Positions 31,301 to 42,593 of a stretch of 64,000 bases of DNA are shown here, in pieces. Position numbers and translations under genes: made by a program. This stretch comes from Malachius bipustulatus (Eukaryota > Arthropoda > Insecta > Coleoptera > Melyridae): assembly GCA_910589415.1 (NCBI GenBank), contig OU342633.1, forward strand, positions 19,630,858 to 19,694,857, in the 5' to 3' direction. Position 1 is the stretch's first letter; every line of letters starts with the position of its first letter. Below the pieces are notes generated by a model, which was not told the origin of the DNA, ran no database searches, and was given only the letters and a program-made list of their open reading frames with translations.

Positions 31301-33716
31301 CACTACGGTTTTGATTAAAGCATCGAGTTCAGTAGAAACTCCTGTACAAACTTTTTCTTCCGCATTGTTGGACGTTAACCGTTCGGTATTATGTATGACG
31401 GTATTTATTGTTTCCGCTAGTTTTTCATGTAGCTCCCTGTTCTCTAACAATGTCTGAGTCAAAACCTACAAAAAAACGTGTGTAATATATTATTGTAATT
31501 AGGTTAAATAGAGAGCTGAATCTACCATGCTAACATCATCGTCCTTGGTCGGAGATTTCCTCCCCTCTTCCAGGGAACTCTTACTGCTTTTATCGCTACG
31601 TTTCGAAGTTCGATGCGAGATTTTTTCATGGTGATTTTGCACATTCCCAGAGAGTGACAGCGACGGGGTAGCATCGGTTTCAAGAGCTTCGAGTGTGTTC
31701 GTTCCTACGTCCTTGCCGGTTTTTTCCTTTCTAAATGATCTGAAAATTACAACCAGAACCACAATTAATTGACAACACTAATAGTTAATATAATAAACTG
31801 TTCATTTACATTAATGTTTTTCCATTCTCCGTCCTGCTGTTAATTTATTTCATTTACTAATCATTCGCATTTTTTAGAACACCCTGTACCTGTAAATACT
31901 ATCTCTGGAATCATGGTCGGTATAGAAGGGAGCTCATCTTAGCGCGCCAGTCGGATCAGGTTTCTCTTCCTTGATCGCTTAAGATTAGAATAATCATAAT
32001 TATTTGCAGTTGACAACAACTCGTTGTTTCCTACAGTACGGATTGGTCCCTTACTGCAGGATGCTCTATTAGAAGTCCTCGTCAAAGCCCAAGATGACAT
32101 CATTATTAATTATGAACACCTTCACAACTTAGAAGAACAGCAACCTGATATCCTCAGGAGGATATGAAATATCCCCCAGGTGAAGGAAGGTTCTGGGGTT
32201 CTTTACCGCGACAATTTTGAAAAAACTACCCTGATGGTCGAGATCCACTCACAGGTTGAAAAACACCGATCTACTTCAGTATTATGGTATTGCTGCTTGC
32301 ATGAGTAAACAAACAAAAAACGCGATTCGAATTCTTCAATATTTTGACAGATTATTATTCGTGACTTCTGTTAATGATCTGACCATGGTAGGTAGGTATC
32401 AAGTTTGTGTATGAATTATTGGGTAATCCTGTACAATCTGTCGCTAAATTTTACCCTACCATATAAATAAAAATAAATCCTCCAAATTCCGGTTCGGTAA
32501 GTCAGGTCTTTGGTCAGGGTAGGTTTTTTTTCATTTCAAGGCCATTTTAAGGAAAAAAAACCTACCCTGACCAAAGACCTGACTTACGACGCATTTATTT
32601 TTATTTATAGGTATGGTAGGGTAAAATTTAGCGACAGATTGTACAGGATTACCAATTATTGTGATCTAACCAAGGATGGCAGCTGACTTGTACACAGACA
32701 GATGTTGTGACAGATTTGTATATTTTCAGTTATATTAAAACAAAAAAAAAAGTGTTTTTTACTCACAGAGGGCTAGATGTAAACATGCGCTGTTCTTTAT
32801 TATCCAATAGGTAAACAAGATGTTCCACAATTGTTCCTTTTTTGCCATTTTTTTCATAGTAATCAGAGTCTTCCAGGTATCCTTGAACTGAAAAAAATTA
32901 AGTATTTGCAAATAAAGTATAAGCAGTTTTTCTATGACTTATTGATGTGTTTTACCACAGTAACGATAGTAATTTCTATGCACAACAATTCGTTATATTA
33001 TTTTTTTACTGCTGTATAGTATGACCAGGGTTGCCAACCCTCCAGGTTTGATCCAGAGTCTCTGGGATAATTATACTTTCTCCGGGTTCCAGATTTATAA
33101 GCCAAATCTTTGGGAAAATTCATAAAATTAATTTTTGTCCCGGAAAAAATGAAAACTGGCAACATAGTCAACTTACTAATCCCTTCATACGAATAAACAA
33201 GCCAAACCCGAAACCCCTTTCACCTGGGGGATAGTCCGTACCCCCCAGATTACCGGTTGGACCTTACATAATAATTATGAACTGACTGTCGCATTTTTAT
33301 TACACACATCTCTGAATTTAAATTTAACCTAAAACCATTCTCCTCTTTAGAAATTCTCGGATTTGGCTTCTGCTACAGTTGGCAACCCTGAGTGTGACTA
33401 GTTTTAATGTTTAATGAAATAAATCTTACATACCCGTTCTACATATTTGTTGATACTCTGCTAAGATATCTTCCAATCCATAACCAAATATTCTTGTACC
33501 TACTCGTTCGCCTTTATTAATATTTTGACGAGTAGCCTGGAGCTGTTCACAGGAGTTCAAAAATTCTTCATAAGCTCTTGAACATTTTTCATTCTTCAAG
33601 TAGCCTGGAAATTTTACAATTATTGTAATCTCTGCTAGTCACAGATTGGAACTAAGTGACAATCACTGACACTCACCAAGTACTAAAAGCGCTACTTGTG
33701 TTTTTGAGAAATCCAT
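25302..33716 (-). CDS. NPAT: NPAT / Multi sex combs (Mxc) homologue, histone locus body scaffold, eight coding exons
   Basis: Coding exons in order: 33677-33716, 33434-33604, 32767-32887, 31526-31739, 31249-31465, 30610-31194, 26543-30440, 25302-25440; 1794 aa. All joints keep phase; the only weak donor is ATG|GTAGAT at 31525. The N-terminus (VALLVLGYLKNEKC...EFLNSC) is the LisH domain of NPAT/Mxc, needed for self-association. Next comes a helical stretch (QTLLENRELHEKLAETIN...EEDPIFNKLLDEI), then a very long disordered Ser/Lys/Asn-rich exon of about 1300 codons. The last exon ends with a basic patch RKRKC...KKKC and KKINVDSFLDRVHGDD, matching the human NPAT end (MDVDKFLLSLHYDE). In animals NPAT/Mxc nucleates histone locus bodies, is phosphorylated by cyclin E-CDK2 and switches on replication-dependent histone genes. 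Several SP/TP sites are present (e.g. LPITPDFALTP). Introns carry at least three MITEs. Confidence 0.93.
25746..25908. mobile_element. short palindromic MITE (GCCCGTATTCATCAA ends) in NPAT intron 7
   Basis: Inverted ends GCCCGTATTCATCAA and TTGATGAATACGGGC, each followed inward by ATATAACCCC(T/G)GGGTTATAT-like blocks. About 163 bp, non-coding. The form resembles PIF/Harbinger-type MITEs. It lies in the 1.1-kb last intron of NPAT. Confidence 0.7.
32422..32653. mobile_element. 232-bp foldback MITE with 8-bp target duplication in NPAT intron 3
   Basis: Long inverted arms begin GGTAATCCTGTACAATCTGT and end ACAGATTGTACAGGATTACC. The same 8 bases AATTATTG flank both sides (32414-32421 and 32654-32661). 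Within the arms a second mirrored block (GTCAGGTCTTTGGTCAGGGT and its inverse) makes almost the whole element a hairpin. The 8-bp duplication fits hAT-like or P-like elements. Confidence 0.85.
33026..33390. mobile_element. hAT-like MITE in NPAT intron 2
   Basis: Inverted ends CAGGGTTGCCAAC and GTTGGCAACCCTG are perfect over 13 bp and typical of hAT elements. The 8 bases outside are AGTATGAC on the left and AGTGTGAC on the right (7 of 8 identical), as expected for an aged hAT duplication. About 365 bp, non-coding. Confidence 0.75.
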
Positions 33717-35786
33717 TGTCAAGTAGTTATTTTCTGTCTTCTGCTGAACACTCTCTCAACCCTTATTTATGAGGTAAAAAGTAGATAGGCATCACCATAC
33801 CCATATTCATCAAGCCCACAATAAGGATCACTGAAATTATGATCATACAGTTCAAAAACAATAACTTCACTGCTTTCATTGTCTTACAAGCTTCCCTGGA
33901 AGATTTGTGCTTATTCAGTTTTAAACAAGTCAGCATACATTAAATGATAAAGAAGCAACAAGCTGGAGCATCATTTTCAACTTTCAAGCATTCAAACAAA
34001 CCCAGAAGATAAATTGATGTGGGTAATATGATTTTTACACCTAGACGCATCTAAACTTTGGTTCATCTGAAGAAGAGTTACAGCTCAAAAATAATTAATT
34101 TTCTCGTTGTTTGATGCGTTGCGTTGAAGTTATCAATTTGATCGCATTGCTCTTAAAGTTACATCAAAAGAAGAACCTTTTAGTTTTTACACACCATAAC
34201 CATACCACAACAAAACGAGCAACAACATAATAATAGATTTGATAATAGTTTAACGTTAACTGTAACTGGAACTGGCTTTTTATTTTGACATTTTTAATTC
34301 TCCTGAAAAGCGGGAAGATTTTTGACGTTTATGCAATAAAATATTTAATCGTTCATGGATATAATAAAAAAATACACATAGAGACTGCGTTCAGCAGGCA
34401 CGTACAGTACTGTGAATACTGTGACTGCGCAGGCTGCGTTCCGGCCATGTCAGTATTCAGTTGTCACGTCTTTGGAAGACTACACTACTACAACTACACT
34501 CATAAGATTGTTCAAAGATCTTTTTTTATTGTCAGGAATAAATGAATAATTTTTTGTAGGCTTGTTAAATAAGTCGGCAACAGCTATCCATTTGACGTTT
34601 TGAAAATTTTCACGACCAGCTAAATCCCAGAGTTTTCATAGTCAACTTTTGTTTTTCCCATGGCCGCCATCAGTGATGCGAATTGTATTATACGGTATTT
34701 TAAACCGTATTATACGCTGTATTATACGCTGTATAATACAAAAAAAAATAAAATACCGTATTTTTGCATTACTGGCCGCCATATTGTTTTTTCGTGCTTC
34801 TCGGTATTAAAAAAATAAGGACAACCAAAAATCTATCACATTAAAAAAGAAATTTCTTCAAAATTTTTTCTTCTTTTTTCGAATAAAAAATGAAGTTTTT
34901 TCACCGAATGGCGTCGCAATATGACGTCACATTGTTTGCCTTATCAAGGCAAACAATGTGACAAGGTAAAATTTATGACTTTTGCAAAAATTATTGCAAA
35001 GGTTATTTTTTTCGAAAAATAAATCAAATTTTTATTTTTTTATTGTGATAATTTCTGGTTTCCTTGATTTTTTAAATACCGAATGACAAAAAAGCAATTT
35101 AATTTCTTTCATAAAATAAGAAATATCCTAATTTTTTTCACGATATTTTAGCAACGTCTGAAATTTACATAAATTTTGTTTCATATTCTAAATAAGCATG
35201 AAATTGTGCAACTGCTCTCTAGTTTATCGTGACCCTGAATAAATACAACAAACGCCGGAGTTGGATCAAAACATGTTGAAGCAAGTGATTATGTTTATAA
35301 TTTCCAACAAGAACTGTTAGGATATACAGGAAGAGATGCCGGCAGATTAATTCTGGAACAATTCCAACAGAAAAAATTCACTCGATTCCAGAAGTATCTA
35401 TTTCAAGGAAGCCAGGTATAGTAATCGAAATCGTTCTGTTTTAGTTAGCAGAATCTTATATTAGATAAAAATATTTACATTGCAAAATCTATTCTGCCCT
35501 CGTCGTATTGAATGAGTTATTGCATTATATTTTTAATCCTTAACAATATTTTTATAAATAACACCTAATTCATATAAACTACCTTGCTAAATGAACACAT
35601 GAAGATACAATATTTGATAAACACTCGAAGAAAACTTTCAAATTGAAATTCTTCCACGCAAACAATACAAAACCAAATTTTACCCGACGCTGAGATCCAT
35701 TGCAGCAATGTCATTGCGCGGCTTTGACGAAAATAAGACCTCCTATATCATAATAAATTCTCCATTGTATCATGTATCATGTCATA
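33717..35786. other. NPAT 5' region and intergenic DNA
   Basis: No supported gene. Features seen: the NPAT 5' UTR just above 33716; a repeated CCGTATTATACGCTGTATTA-type stretch near 34690-34740; a perfect hairpin near 34931-34963 (ACATTGTTTGCCTT / AAGGCAAACAATGT, 3-base loop). Confidence 0.45.
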
Positions 35787-36463
35787 GCCGTTTTTTAGCG
35801 ACGCACCGTTTCGGTAGAGTGTTTTGAACCGTGTTTGATTTGACGTCACCGTTTACTACCACCGCTGAAATGTTGGTTTTTAAAACCGCTTTAAAAACGA
35901 AAACATAACCACACACATCAACAAAGAATGGAAGAAGTGTTAAGAGAGGTACTACTCTTATCAGATTATTCCAATAATCTGAACGAAATATTATTGTTAA
36001 TTAAGTGGATATTGGATAACGAAGAGGATAGTTTGTTATTTGCTATTCCGTACGTGCAAAATATAACTCATTGTCGTATTGATGGTTACAATGAAGTATG
36101 GTTACCTTCTTATTTGGGACACGATTTTTTTCAATTATTTAGGATGATCCGACATTCATTCCTTGAATTACTGACTGAAGTAAATAGGAATGCATATCTA
36201 GAGAAGTATTTTACAGGTCTGTGTTACAGGACAGGTAAGGAATGCAAATAAAAAGGGGCTACCAATTAAAAAAAGCCACAATTGACAATATTGACATTAA
36301 TGACAGTTGTCCGGGATCAAATGCGGTTCAAACCGAAATTTAAATCCGTTTCAAACCGACACGCACCGGGTTCGATTGTGACGTCATCATTGCGTCGCTG
36401 AAACGGTGCGTTTTGAAACGGAACGAAACTGGTACCAATCGCTGCGTCGCTAAAAAACGCCTC
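35787..36463 (+). mobile_element. deleted Harbinger-like element with CGTTTTTTAGCGACGCA ends
   Basis: The left end CGTTTTTTAGCGACGCA (about 35800) and the right end TGCGTCGCTAAAAAACG (to about 36460) are perfect inverses over 17 bp. Both subterminal regions share AAACGGTGCGTTTTGAAACGG-like blocks and TGACGTCA words. One ORF lies between them. Exact ends and target duplication are not resolved. Confidence 0.6.
35928..36251 (+). CDS. 107-aa ORF, probably N-terminal part of a Harbinger-like transposase
   Basis: The frame has a leucine-rich helical start (EEVLREVLLLSDYSNNLNEI), then WLPSYLGHDFFQLFRMIRHS and FLELLTEVNR, which resembles the DFFRMSRSTFELL region near the N-terminus of PIF/Harbinger transposases. 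The DDE nuclease that should follow is missing, and the frame ends soon after a donor-like ACAGGACAG|GTAAGG at 36235, so it may be a first exon whose partners have been deleted. It lies between clear inverted ends, supporting a transposon origin. The family assignment is by resemblance only. Confidence 0.45.
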   Translation: MEEVLREVLLLSDYSNNLNEILLLIKWILDNEEDSLLFAIPYVQNITHCRIDGYNEVWLPSYLGHDFFQLFRMIRHSFLELLTEVNRNAYLEKYFTGLCYRTGKECK

Positions 36464-36907
36464 ATGTCTTTCGAACCTTTCACGTGATTGAATATGTACT
36501 GTTGTTATAAATACAACCCGCTGTGGCTGTGGCACTAACTATTTTTGTTTTTTTTGCAGAATATTGACCTGCTGAGTGATGCTTGCGCCTTTTGGTAATC
36601 TACGGTATTTGTTAATCTAGAATTTGACGTTGACGGAATAGGTAATTCAAAACTTGAGAGTGGTCATATGCATACATTCACAAGACAGTAAGCCATGAAA
36701 GAAAAAGAATAAGAAGAAGTGACTGAAGTGTTGACATTTCATTCCACACGTGAGTGATAAAATTGATACTTGATTAGTCGATCTCGTGTCGTGATCTCGA
36801 TACCAATAAATTATTAATAAGTAAAGTAATAAAATAATAATTGAGCGTAATAGAGGTATTAGCTTAGCTTCAGCTTCATTCTCAATTTCAAAGAAAAGTT
36901 AACCGCC
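36464..36907 (+). other. 5' region of the C2H2 gene
   Basis: A strong acceptor TTTTTTTTTGCAG ends at 36559, so 36560-36907 is probably 5' UTR of an exon running into the zinc-finger ORF. Confidence 0.45.
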
Positions 36908-38197
36908 ATGAGCCTAAATGAGGGCAGTAATGATTATCGTCCCGTTCAACATCAGGAGGTGGAGAAAATGATCATCAAAAGGGAAGCCTCAGATGAGGAT
37001 GATCAGTTTATGGAGTTGCTACTCAACTCGGCGAAGTTGAAATGTGAAGATAAACCAAAGAATGATGCTGGCTGCGAGCCGTCTTCTAAATTAAATAATT
37101 TTGAAAACACTTTTGAGGCACTTCTTTCAGTAAAACAAGAACTGGAAGACTCATCGATGTCGACCTTGAAAGAAGAGATTGACATCGAGGACCACAAACC
37201 GGACTGGGAGCAGCTGACCGGGAGTCGTGATAGCCGTGGAATTGTTAAGGGCGGACTCGATCCGTGTGAGTCTGTTCAAGAAAGTGAGGCACTTCAGGCA
37301 CGATCTACTGAAAGTAACAGCGGAGGAGAGTTGAAGTATAACTGTGCCCATTGCGCGTATAAAACAAATAATAGATGTCATTTTATCCTACATTATAAAC
37401 ATAAACATTCCAAAGATGCTAAAATGTACAAATGTGGAGAATGTTCATATGAGACCAGAATTAAAAGTAATTTGGACCGACATCATAAAGTTAAACATTC
37501 CAATTTCAAACATACTAAATTGTACAAATGTGGAGAATGTTCATATGAGACCGGAAATAAAAGTAATTTGACTCGACATCATAAAGTTAAACATTCCAAT
37601 TCCAAACATACTAAATTGTACAAATGTGGAGAATGTTCATATGAGACCGGAAATAAAAGTAATTTGACTCAACATCATAAATATAAACATTCCAAAGATG
37701 CCAAAATGTACAAATGTGGAGAATGTTCATATGAGACCGGAATTAAACATAATTTGGCCCAACATCATAAATGTAAACATTCCAAAGATACTAGTAAACA
37801 TTCCAAAGATACTAAAATGTACAAATGTGGAGAATGTTCATACGAGACCGGAATTAAAAACAATTTGGCCCAACATCATTACCGTAAACATTCCAAAGAT
37901 GCCAAAATGTACAAATGTGGAGAATGTTCATATGAGACCAGAATTAAAAAAGATTTGACCCGACATCATAAACGTAAACATTCCAAAATGTACAAATGTG
38001 GAGAATGTTCATATGAGACCGGAATTAAATATGATTTGGCCCGACATCATAAACGTAAACATTCCAAAATGTACAAATGTGGAGAATGTTCATATGAGAC
38101 CGGAATTAAATATGATTTGGCCCGACATCATAAACGTAAACATTTCAAAGATGGTAAAAATGTACAAAAATGCCAGGTTAGAGGTCAGGAGAGGTGA
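36908..38197 (+). CDS. C2H2 zinc-finger protein with nine fingers, eight of them near identical
   Basis: A 429-aa frame; the ATG context ACCGCCATGA is good. Residues 1-140 are acidic and contain two sumoylation-like patches (MIIKREASDEDD, VKQELEDSS). From about residue 143 there are nine C2H2 fingers (C-x2-C-x12-H-x4-H). The first is divergent (YNCAHCAYKTNN); the other eight share YKCGECSYET(G/R) and differ mainly in the helix (KSNLDRH, KSNLTRH, KHNLAQH, KNNLAQH, KKDLTRH, KYDLARH). Fingers 8 and 9 are identical. Linkers are KHSKDAKM-type rather than TGEKP. It is probably a nuclear DNA-binding protein. The end looks frayed: after finger 9 a tenth repeat begins but an extra A in the AAAAATGT run shifts the frame and the chain ends after 17 residues. 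CAG|GTTAGA at 38174 could instead be a splice donor. Confidence 0.85.
   Translation: MSLNEGSNDYRPVQHQEVEKMIIKREASDEDDQFMELLLNSAKLKCEDKPKNDAGCEPSSKLNNFENTFEALLSVKQELEDSSMSTLKEEIDIEDHKPDWEQLTGSRDSRGIVKGGLDPCESVQESEALQARSTESNSGGELKYNCAHCAYKTNNRCHFILHYKHKHSKDAKMYKCGECSYETRIKSNLDRHHKVKHSNFKHTKLYKCGECSYETGNKSNLTRHHKVKHSNSKHTKLYKCGECSYETGNKSNLTQHHKYKHSKDAKMYKCGECSYETGIKHNLAQHHKCKHSKDTSKHSKDTKMYKCGECSYETGIKNNLAQHHYRKHSKDAKMYKCGECSYETRIKKDLTRHHKRKHSKMYKCGECSYETGIKYDLARHHKRKHSKMYKCGECSYETGIKYDLARHHKRKHFKDGKNVQKCQVRGQER
37387..38160 (+). repeat. tandem DNA repeat encoding the zinc fingers
   Basis: The finger-coding unit (TACAAATGTGGAGAATGTTC and following) recurs eight times at 69- to 90-base spacing with very high nucleotide identity, including synonymous positions. 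This implies recent unequal crossing-over or gene conversion. Confidence 0.9.
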
Positions 38198-38995
38198 GGT
38201 CGCATTCTGCATGTGAGAGAAAGAGGGAGACTTTACAGTCATTTTCGCTTTTCAAAGTTTGTGAAATGCTTATTTTCTCATTTATTAAACATCACTGTGA
38301 TTTTTCAATTGAAATTCCTCTTATCAAATTAGATTCCCTTTACACCAAAAAATGCTTTTCCAATGTTCATCAGACTGTCGCTGCATGTAAATAGGAAAAA
38401 TAATTGACATAAAGTGAAACTGATTTGATATAAAAGGATATTGATTGATAAATCAATGACTACAATAATTATTGATATCATCCCTAATGTACTTACCAGA
38501 TAATTTAACAAAACGAACAGACGTAATTAATGAAATTTTTAAAAATAACATCGGTAATTATCTGAAGGAAAGTACATACCTACATAATATGTTAGGGGTG
38601 AAAAAGAAATTAATATTAAATTTCCATAATAATTTTGTGAATGATCAATTTTATGATAAATGTTCAAGCATATTTCTTAACAAATACATATTTTAATGAT
38701 CTAATTATGGCTTATATAAAACAAAATGAATGAATGTAAAAAAAAACGGAATTGGCGAAAAAATTAAAATCAAAAAATAGTAAATTAAAAAAAATCTCAC
38801 AATTATTTATGCATTTTTATTTAACTCCTGCCCAATTAAAGTAGCTTTCCTCATTGTCTTCCAAACTCTTTAAATTTTTTTTTGAAAATTTTAATGCTAA
38901 ATACCTATTCAATAATAATTACACAATGTACAATAATAATTGTAACACTTTACCTGTATGATGTATTTAGATAATTCGATATTTTATTTATAATA
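38198..38995. other. 3' region of the C2H2 gene and intergenic DNA
   Basis: AT-rich; no domain is recognisable in the short ORFs at 38194-38696. Possible 3' UTR. Confidence 0.4.
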
Positions 38996-39130
38996 CAGTA
39001 GAGTCCCGGTAATCCGAATATCCTCGTAGTCCGAACAACCCTCCAAATTTCTAAAGAACTTTCTCTTTCTCGTACTCCGAACAGTCGTCCAAAAATATCC
39101 TTATAATCCGAACAGCCTACCTCTTCAATC
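38996..39130. mobile_element. pogo/Tigger-like terminal fragment
   Basis: CAGTAGAGTCCCGGTAATCC follows a TA dinucleotide and has the typical form of pogo-group (Tc1/mariner superfamily) ends. AATCCGAA/AGTCCGAAC/ACTCCGAACAG words repeat four times inside, as in these elements. The other end was not found. Confidence 0.65.
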
Positions 39131-39355
39131 AAATATATTGATAAAAATAATAAAATTGTGTGTGTGAGATATGTAATATAAATGTTTTAGCAGGCTGAAC
39201 GAAATTTACGATTTCCAGGAAATAAAAACAACCGGATGGTGGAAACAGGTCCATTTGATCGAGATAATAAATTGTCTGTTCGAGCATTTTTCTGATCAAT
39301 CAGTCTTCTTTACTTTTTGTATACTTTTTTCCGAATAACATACAAAAATGCATAG

Positions 39356-41793
39356 GTATACTTTATTTTTTATTTAGATGGATTCCACCAAGTCAAAATT
39401 CTAGGGGAACGATTGGCAACAAGACTGATTAGGTTGGTTATGGTGATAGTTGTTACTAAAATAGTTACTAAATTAATTTGGGTTATGTCGATTAGTTGAA
39501 ATGTCATTATATTTCAAAATTTAAAATTAAAAAAATTATAAATGCAATTTTTAGTGGTACATTCGAAAATTTTAGAGACTTGTAAGTGTAAGTACCTAGC
39601 TATTTACTGTTATAAATCTTATGTATGTAGGATTAGACCGATTCCTACTTAGTTTTATGTAAAAATGTTGAAAATCGAAGATCTATTATTGACAAATGGA
39701 GGCACTTACATTAGTAAAATCATTTTTTAAGAATTTCTCAAGGAATATATTTCAAGGAATCTGATTAAACTGTATTTTTGCTTAATCTGAAGAAACATCT
39801 TTCAATCGCTAATGTTTATAGCATTTGATTATTCATTCTTTTCTTCCTTTTGAAATAAATTAACCTGCCTGAGCATTTTAATAATTTTTGAGTTTGATAA
39901 TTTGGTTTGTCAATTTGACAACTTTAAGTTTCTGGCGTTTCGCTGTGACTAGAGTACCGAATGAGGACCCAGACCTAGTTTTCGGAAAACGTAATTGGAT
40001 ATTATAGTCAATCCAAGAAACAGTTAAATTTATCCTCAAAAAATTAATAACTACTAAAAAAGGACTATTTTCGAAGAAAATAAAGTAATTTTAAAAAAAG
40101 AATCCATACCTAATTTGAAGTTTTTAATATGCGTTTTATAACAGTACAAAGTACAACTTACACCAAGGGCGAACATGTTTTGCAGGTGACGTCATAATAG
40201 CCTATACACGAATCGGGGAATGTTGCCGTTACTTTAGTCACAACGTAAATTTTTTGCCAAGGTCAAGAAAACAGGCTACCATCCGACAATACGAAAATTA
40301 CTGTTTAAAGATTACACAGGGTGTTAAAATGAATAAACTACTTTTAGTTTATTGGTTTAATTATTAAATAAACAATACACATTCAGTGGAACTTGCTAAA
40401 CATAATAATATCTATTCTATTTGCTTGCCATTGTAAACCTTCTGCGCCATACCGCCATTATACATTCTATATCAATGGACAAGGACCGGAACTGCTTCTT
40501 ATTATTATTCTTCCTTTTCTTCGCGCACATGCAGAAGAATAGACAACTGAATCCGATTAAACTGTATTGTTGTTTAATTTGGAGAAAGATCTTTCAATAA
40601 GAATAATAATAATTAGGTATTGTTCATAGCATTTGAGCATTCATTCTTTTCTTTCTTTTGAAATAACTGCTTCAGCATTTTATTAATTTTGAATTTAATT
40701 TAATGTGTCAGTTTGACAGCTTCAACATACTGCACGATAAGTTCCTTGACGTTTTTGCTGTGACTAGAGTAACGACTGAGGAGCCCGACTCTGTTTTCGC
40801 AAAACGTCATTAGATAAAGACATGCTAAACAACAGTTAAATTTATGCTGAATAAAAAAAAAAGATGAATAACTACTAGAAATGAACCATTTTCAAAGAAA
40901 ATTGAGTTAAAATTTTCAAATTTCTATTTTTATAACAGTGCAACAAGGAAATATGTTTTGCAGTTGACGTCATAGCATAGCCTGTATACGTATACCCGTG
41001 TCGGGGAGTGTTGCCGTAACTCTAGTCACAACAAATTTATTGTCAAGGTTAAGGAAACAGGCAACCATCAGAGAATATCAAAATTACTGTTTAGAGATTG
41101 CACAGGCTACCAACTTGACAGCTGTTTGACAAGTCCATCTAAATAAAAAATAAGGTATACTTACATTTTTCAATCATGCTTTAAGATTCTCTTTAGATAT
41201 TTTAAGGAATCCGATTAAACTGTATTGTTGTTTAATTTGGAGAAAGACCTTTCAATAAGAATAATAATTATTGTTCATAGCATTTGAGCATTCATTCTTT
41301 TCTTTCTTTTGAAATAAATTTACATCATCGTCTGCTTCAGCATTTTATTAATTTTTAATTTAATTTAATTTGTCAGTTTGAGCTTGACAACTTCAACAAA
41401 CTGTTCAATAAGTTCCTTGGCGTTTTCGCTGTGACTAGAGTAGCGACTGAGGAGCCCGACTCTGTTTTCGCAAAACGTCATTAGATAAAAGTCATGCTAA
41501 ATAACAGTTAAATTTATGCTCAAAAGATGAATAACTAGGTACTAGAAATTAACTATTTTCGAAGAGGATTGACTTAAAATTTTTTAATTTGCCTTTTATA
41601 ACATTGCAACAAGGAAATATGTTTTGCAGGTGACGTCATAGCCTATACCCGAGTCGGGGAGTGTTGCCGTAACTCTAAGTCACAACGTAAATTTTTTGTC
41701 AAGGTTAAGGAAACAGGCAACTGTTTAGAGATTGCACAGGCTACCAACTTGACGGCTGTTTGACAAGTCCATCTAAATAAAAAATAAGGTACA
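39356..41793. repeat. three diverged tandem copies of a ~0.6-kb unit with inverted border
   Basis: The block CCGATTAAACTGTATTGTTG...TTCATTCTTTTCTT recurs near 39755, 40550 and 41215. Each copy is followed by CGCTGTGACTAGAGTA, CAAAACGTCATTAGATA, GACGTCATAG and GTCACAAC words in the same order. The outer left border GTATACTTTATTTTTTATTT is inverted relative to the copy ends at 41134-41160 (AAATAAAAAATAAGGTATAC), so the array looks like a transposon that has duplicated internally. Copies 2 and 3 are closer to each other than to copy 1. Non-coding. Confidence 0.7.
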
Positions 41794-41947
41794 GGTGGGT
41801 ATCATTCCTGTATTACTCTTATCCTTTGAATTACTTAAATAGTTTGTGATTAAAATTGAAAAGAAGTATTAAATGATATAATAGGTATTAGGTGCCATGG
41901 TGCCAATAATTTTATGAAAGCTGGAATTCTTCTGTTATTTTATTATA

Positions 41948-42593
41948 CAGGGTGATCCCGAAATGGCGGACACGGTATACAGGGTGTGTTGTAGAGGAAG
42001 TTCAGAAAGACTGTAAATTTAAAACAAAAATTGTCTCCTCGCCTTCGTTACTGATATATAGGGTGTCCTTTTTCTAAACTTTAAATCAAAACGGCAGTCA
42101 AATTTAAACAACCTCCACTGGCAAAAAGCACATGATTTGACATAACTATTACGATAGCAGCGTTTGCGTTTTATTTTTATTATTATCAGGAACGGAATTA
42201 CAGGCATTCAAAGTTTACCTATTCCCTGAGTTCGACAAAATTTTTCAATGTGGCATCGTTGTTCAAATTCGAGCTCAACAATGCAACTAAAATAGATTTT
42301 GAATAATATTATCGGATATGTTTCCCCGCAACGATTATTATTTTGAACATTGTTGAACTTTCCATTTCATATGTTTCCATGGTAATAATATCTATCTGGG
42401 TATTATTGTAGACCTACACATTATTTTTCTGCCTTAAGAAGGGTAGTGCAGTGTTGTGACTTTTTTTCCACAAAAGTGGTCATATCTTCTTAAGGGAGCC
42501 ATACTGGAGAAAACAGTAAATAAAACTTAGAATCCTTTTAATCCACAATGGATGCTGTGGTGCTGTCCGTGTCCGCCATTTCGGGATCACCTG
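41948..42593. mobile_element. 646-bp mariner-type MITE (CAGGGTGATCCCGAAATGG ends)
   Basis: The left end CAGGGTGATCCCGAAATGGC and the right end GCCATTTCGGGATCACCTG are inverses over about 26 bp with one mismatch. TA flanks both sides (41946-41947 and 42594-42595). Two further CAGGGTGT/TAGGGTGT motifs at 41979 and 42056 suggest stacked subterminal repeats. Non-coding. Confidence 0.85.

Noticed and set aside
37344..38216. Series of overlapping plus-strand ORFs with repeated NVENVHMRPE words
   Set aside because: These are the zinc-finger repeats read in the wrong frame.
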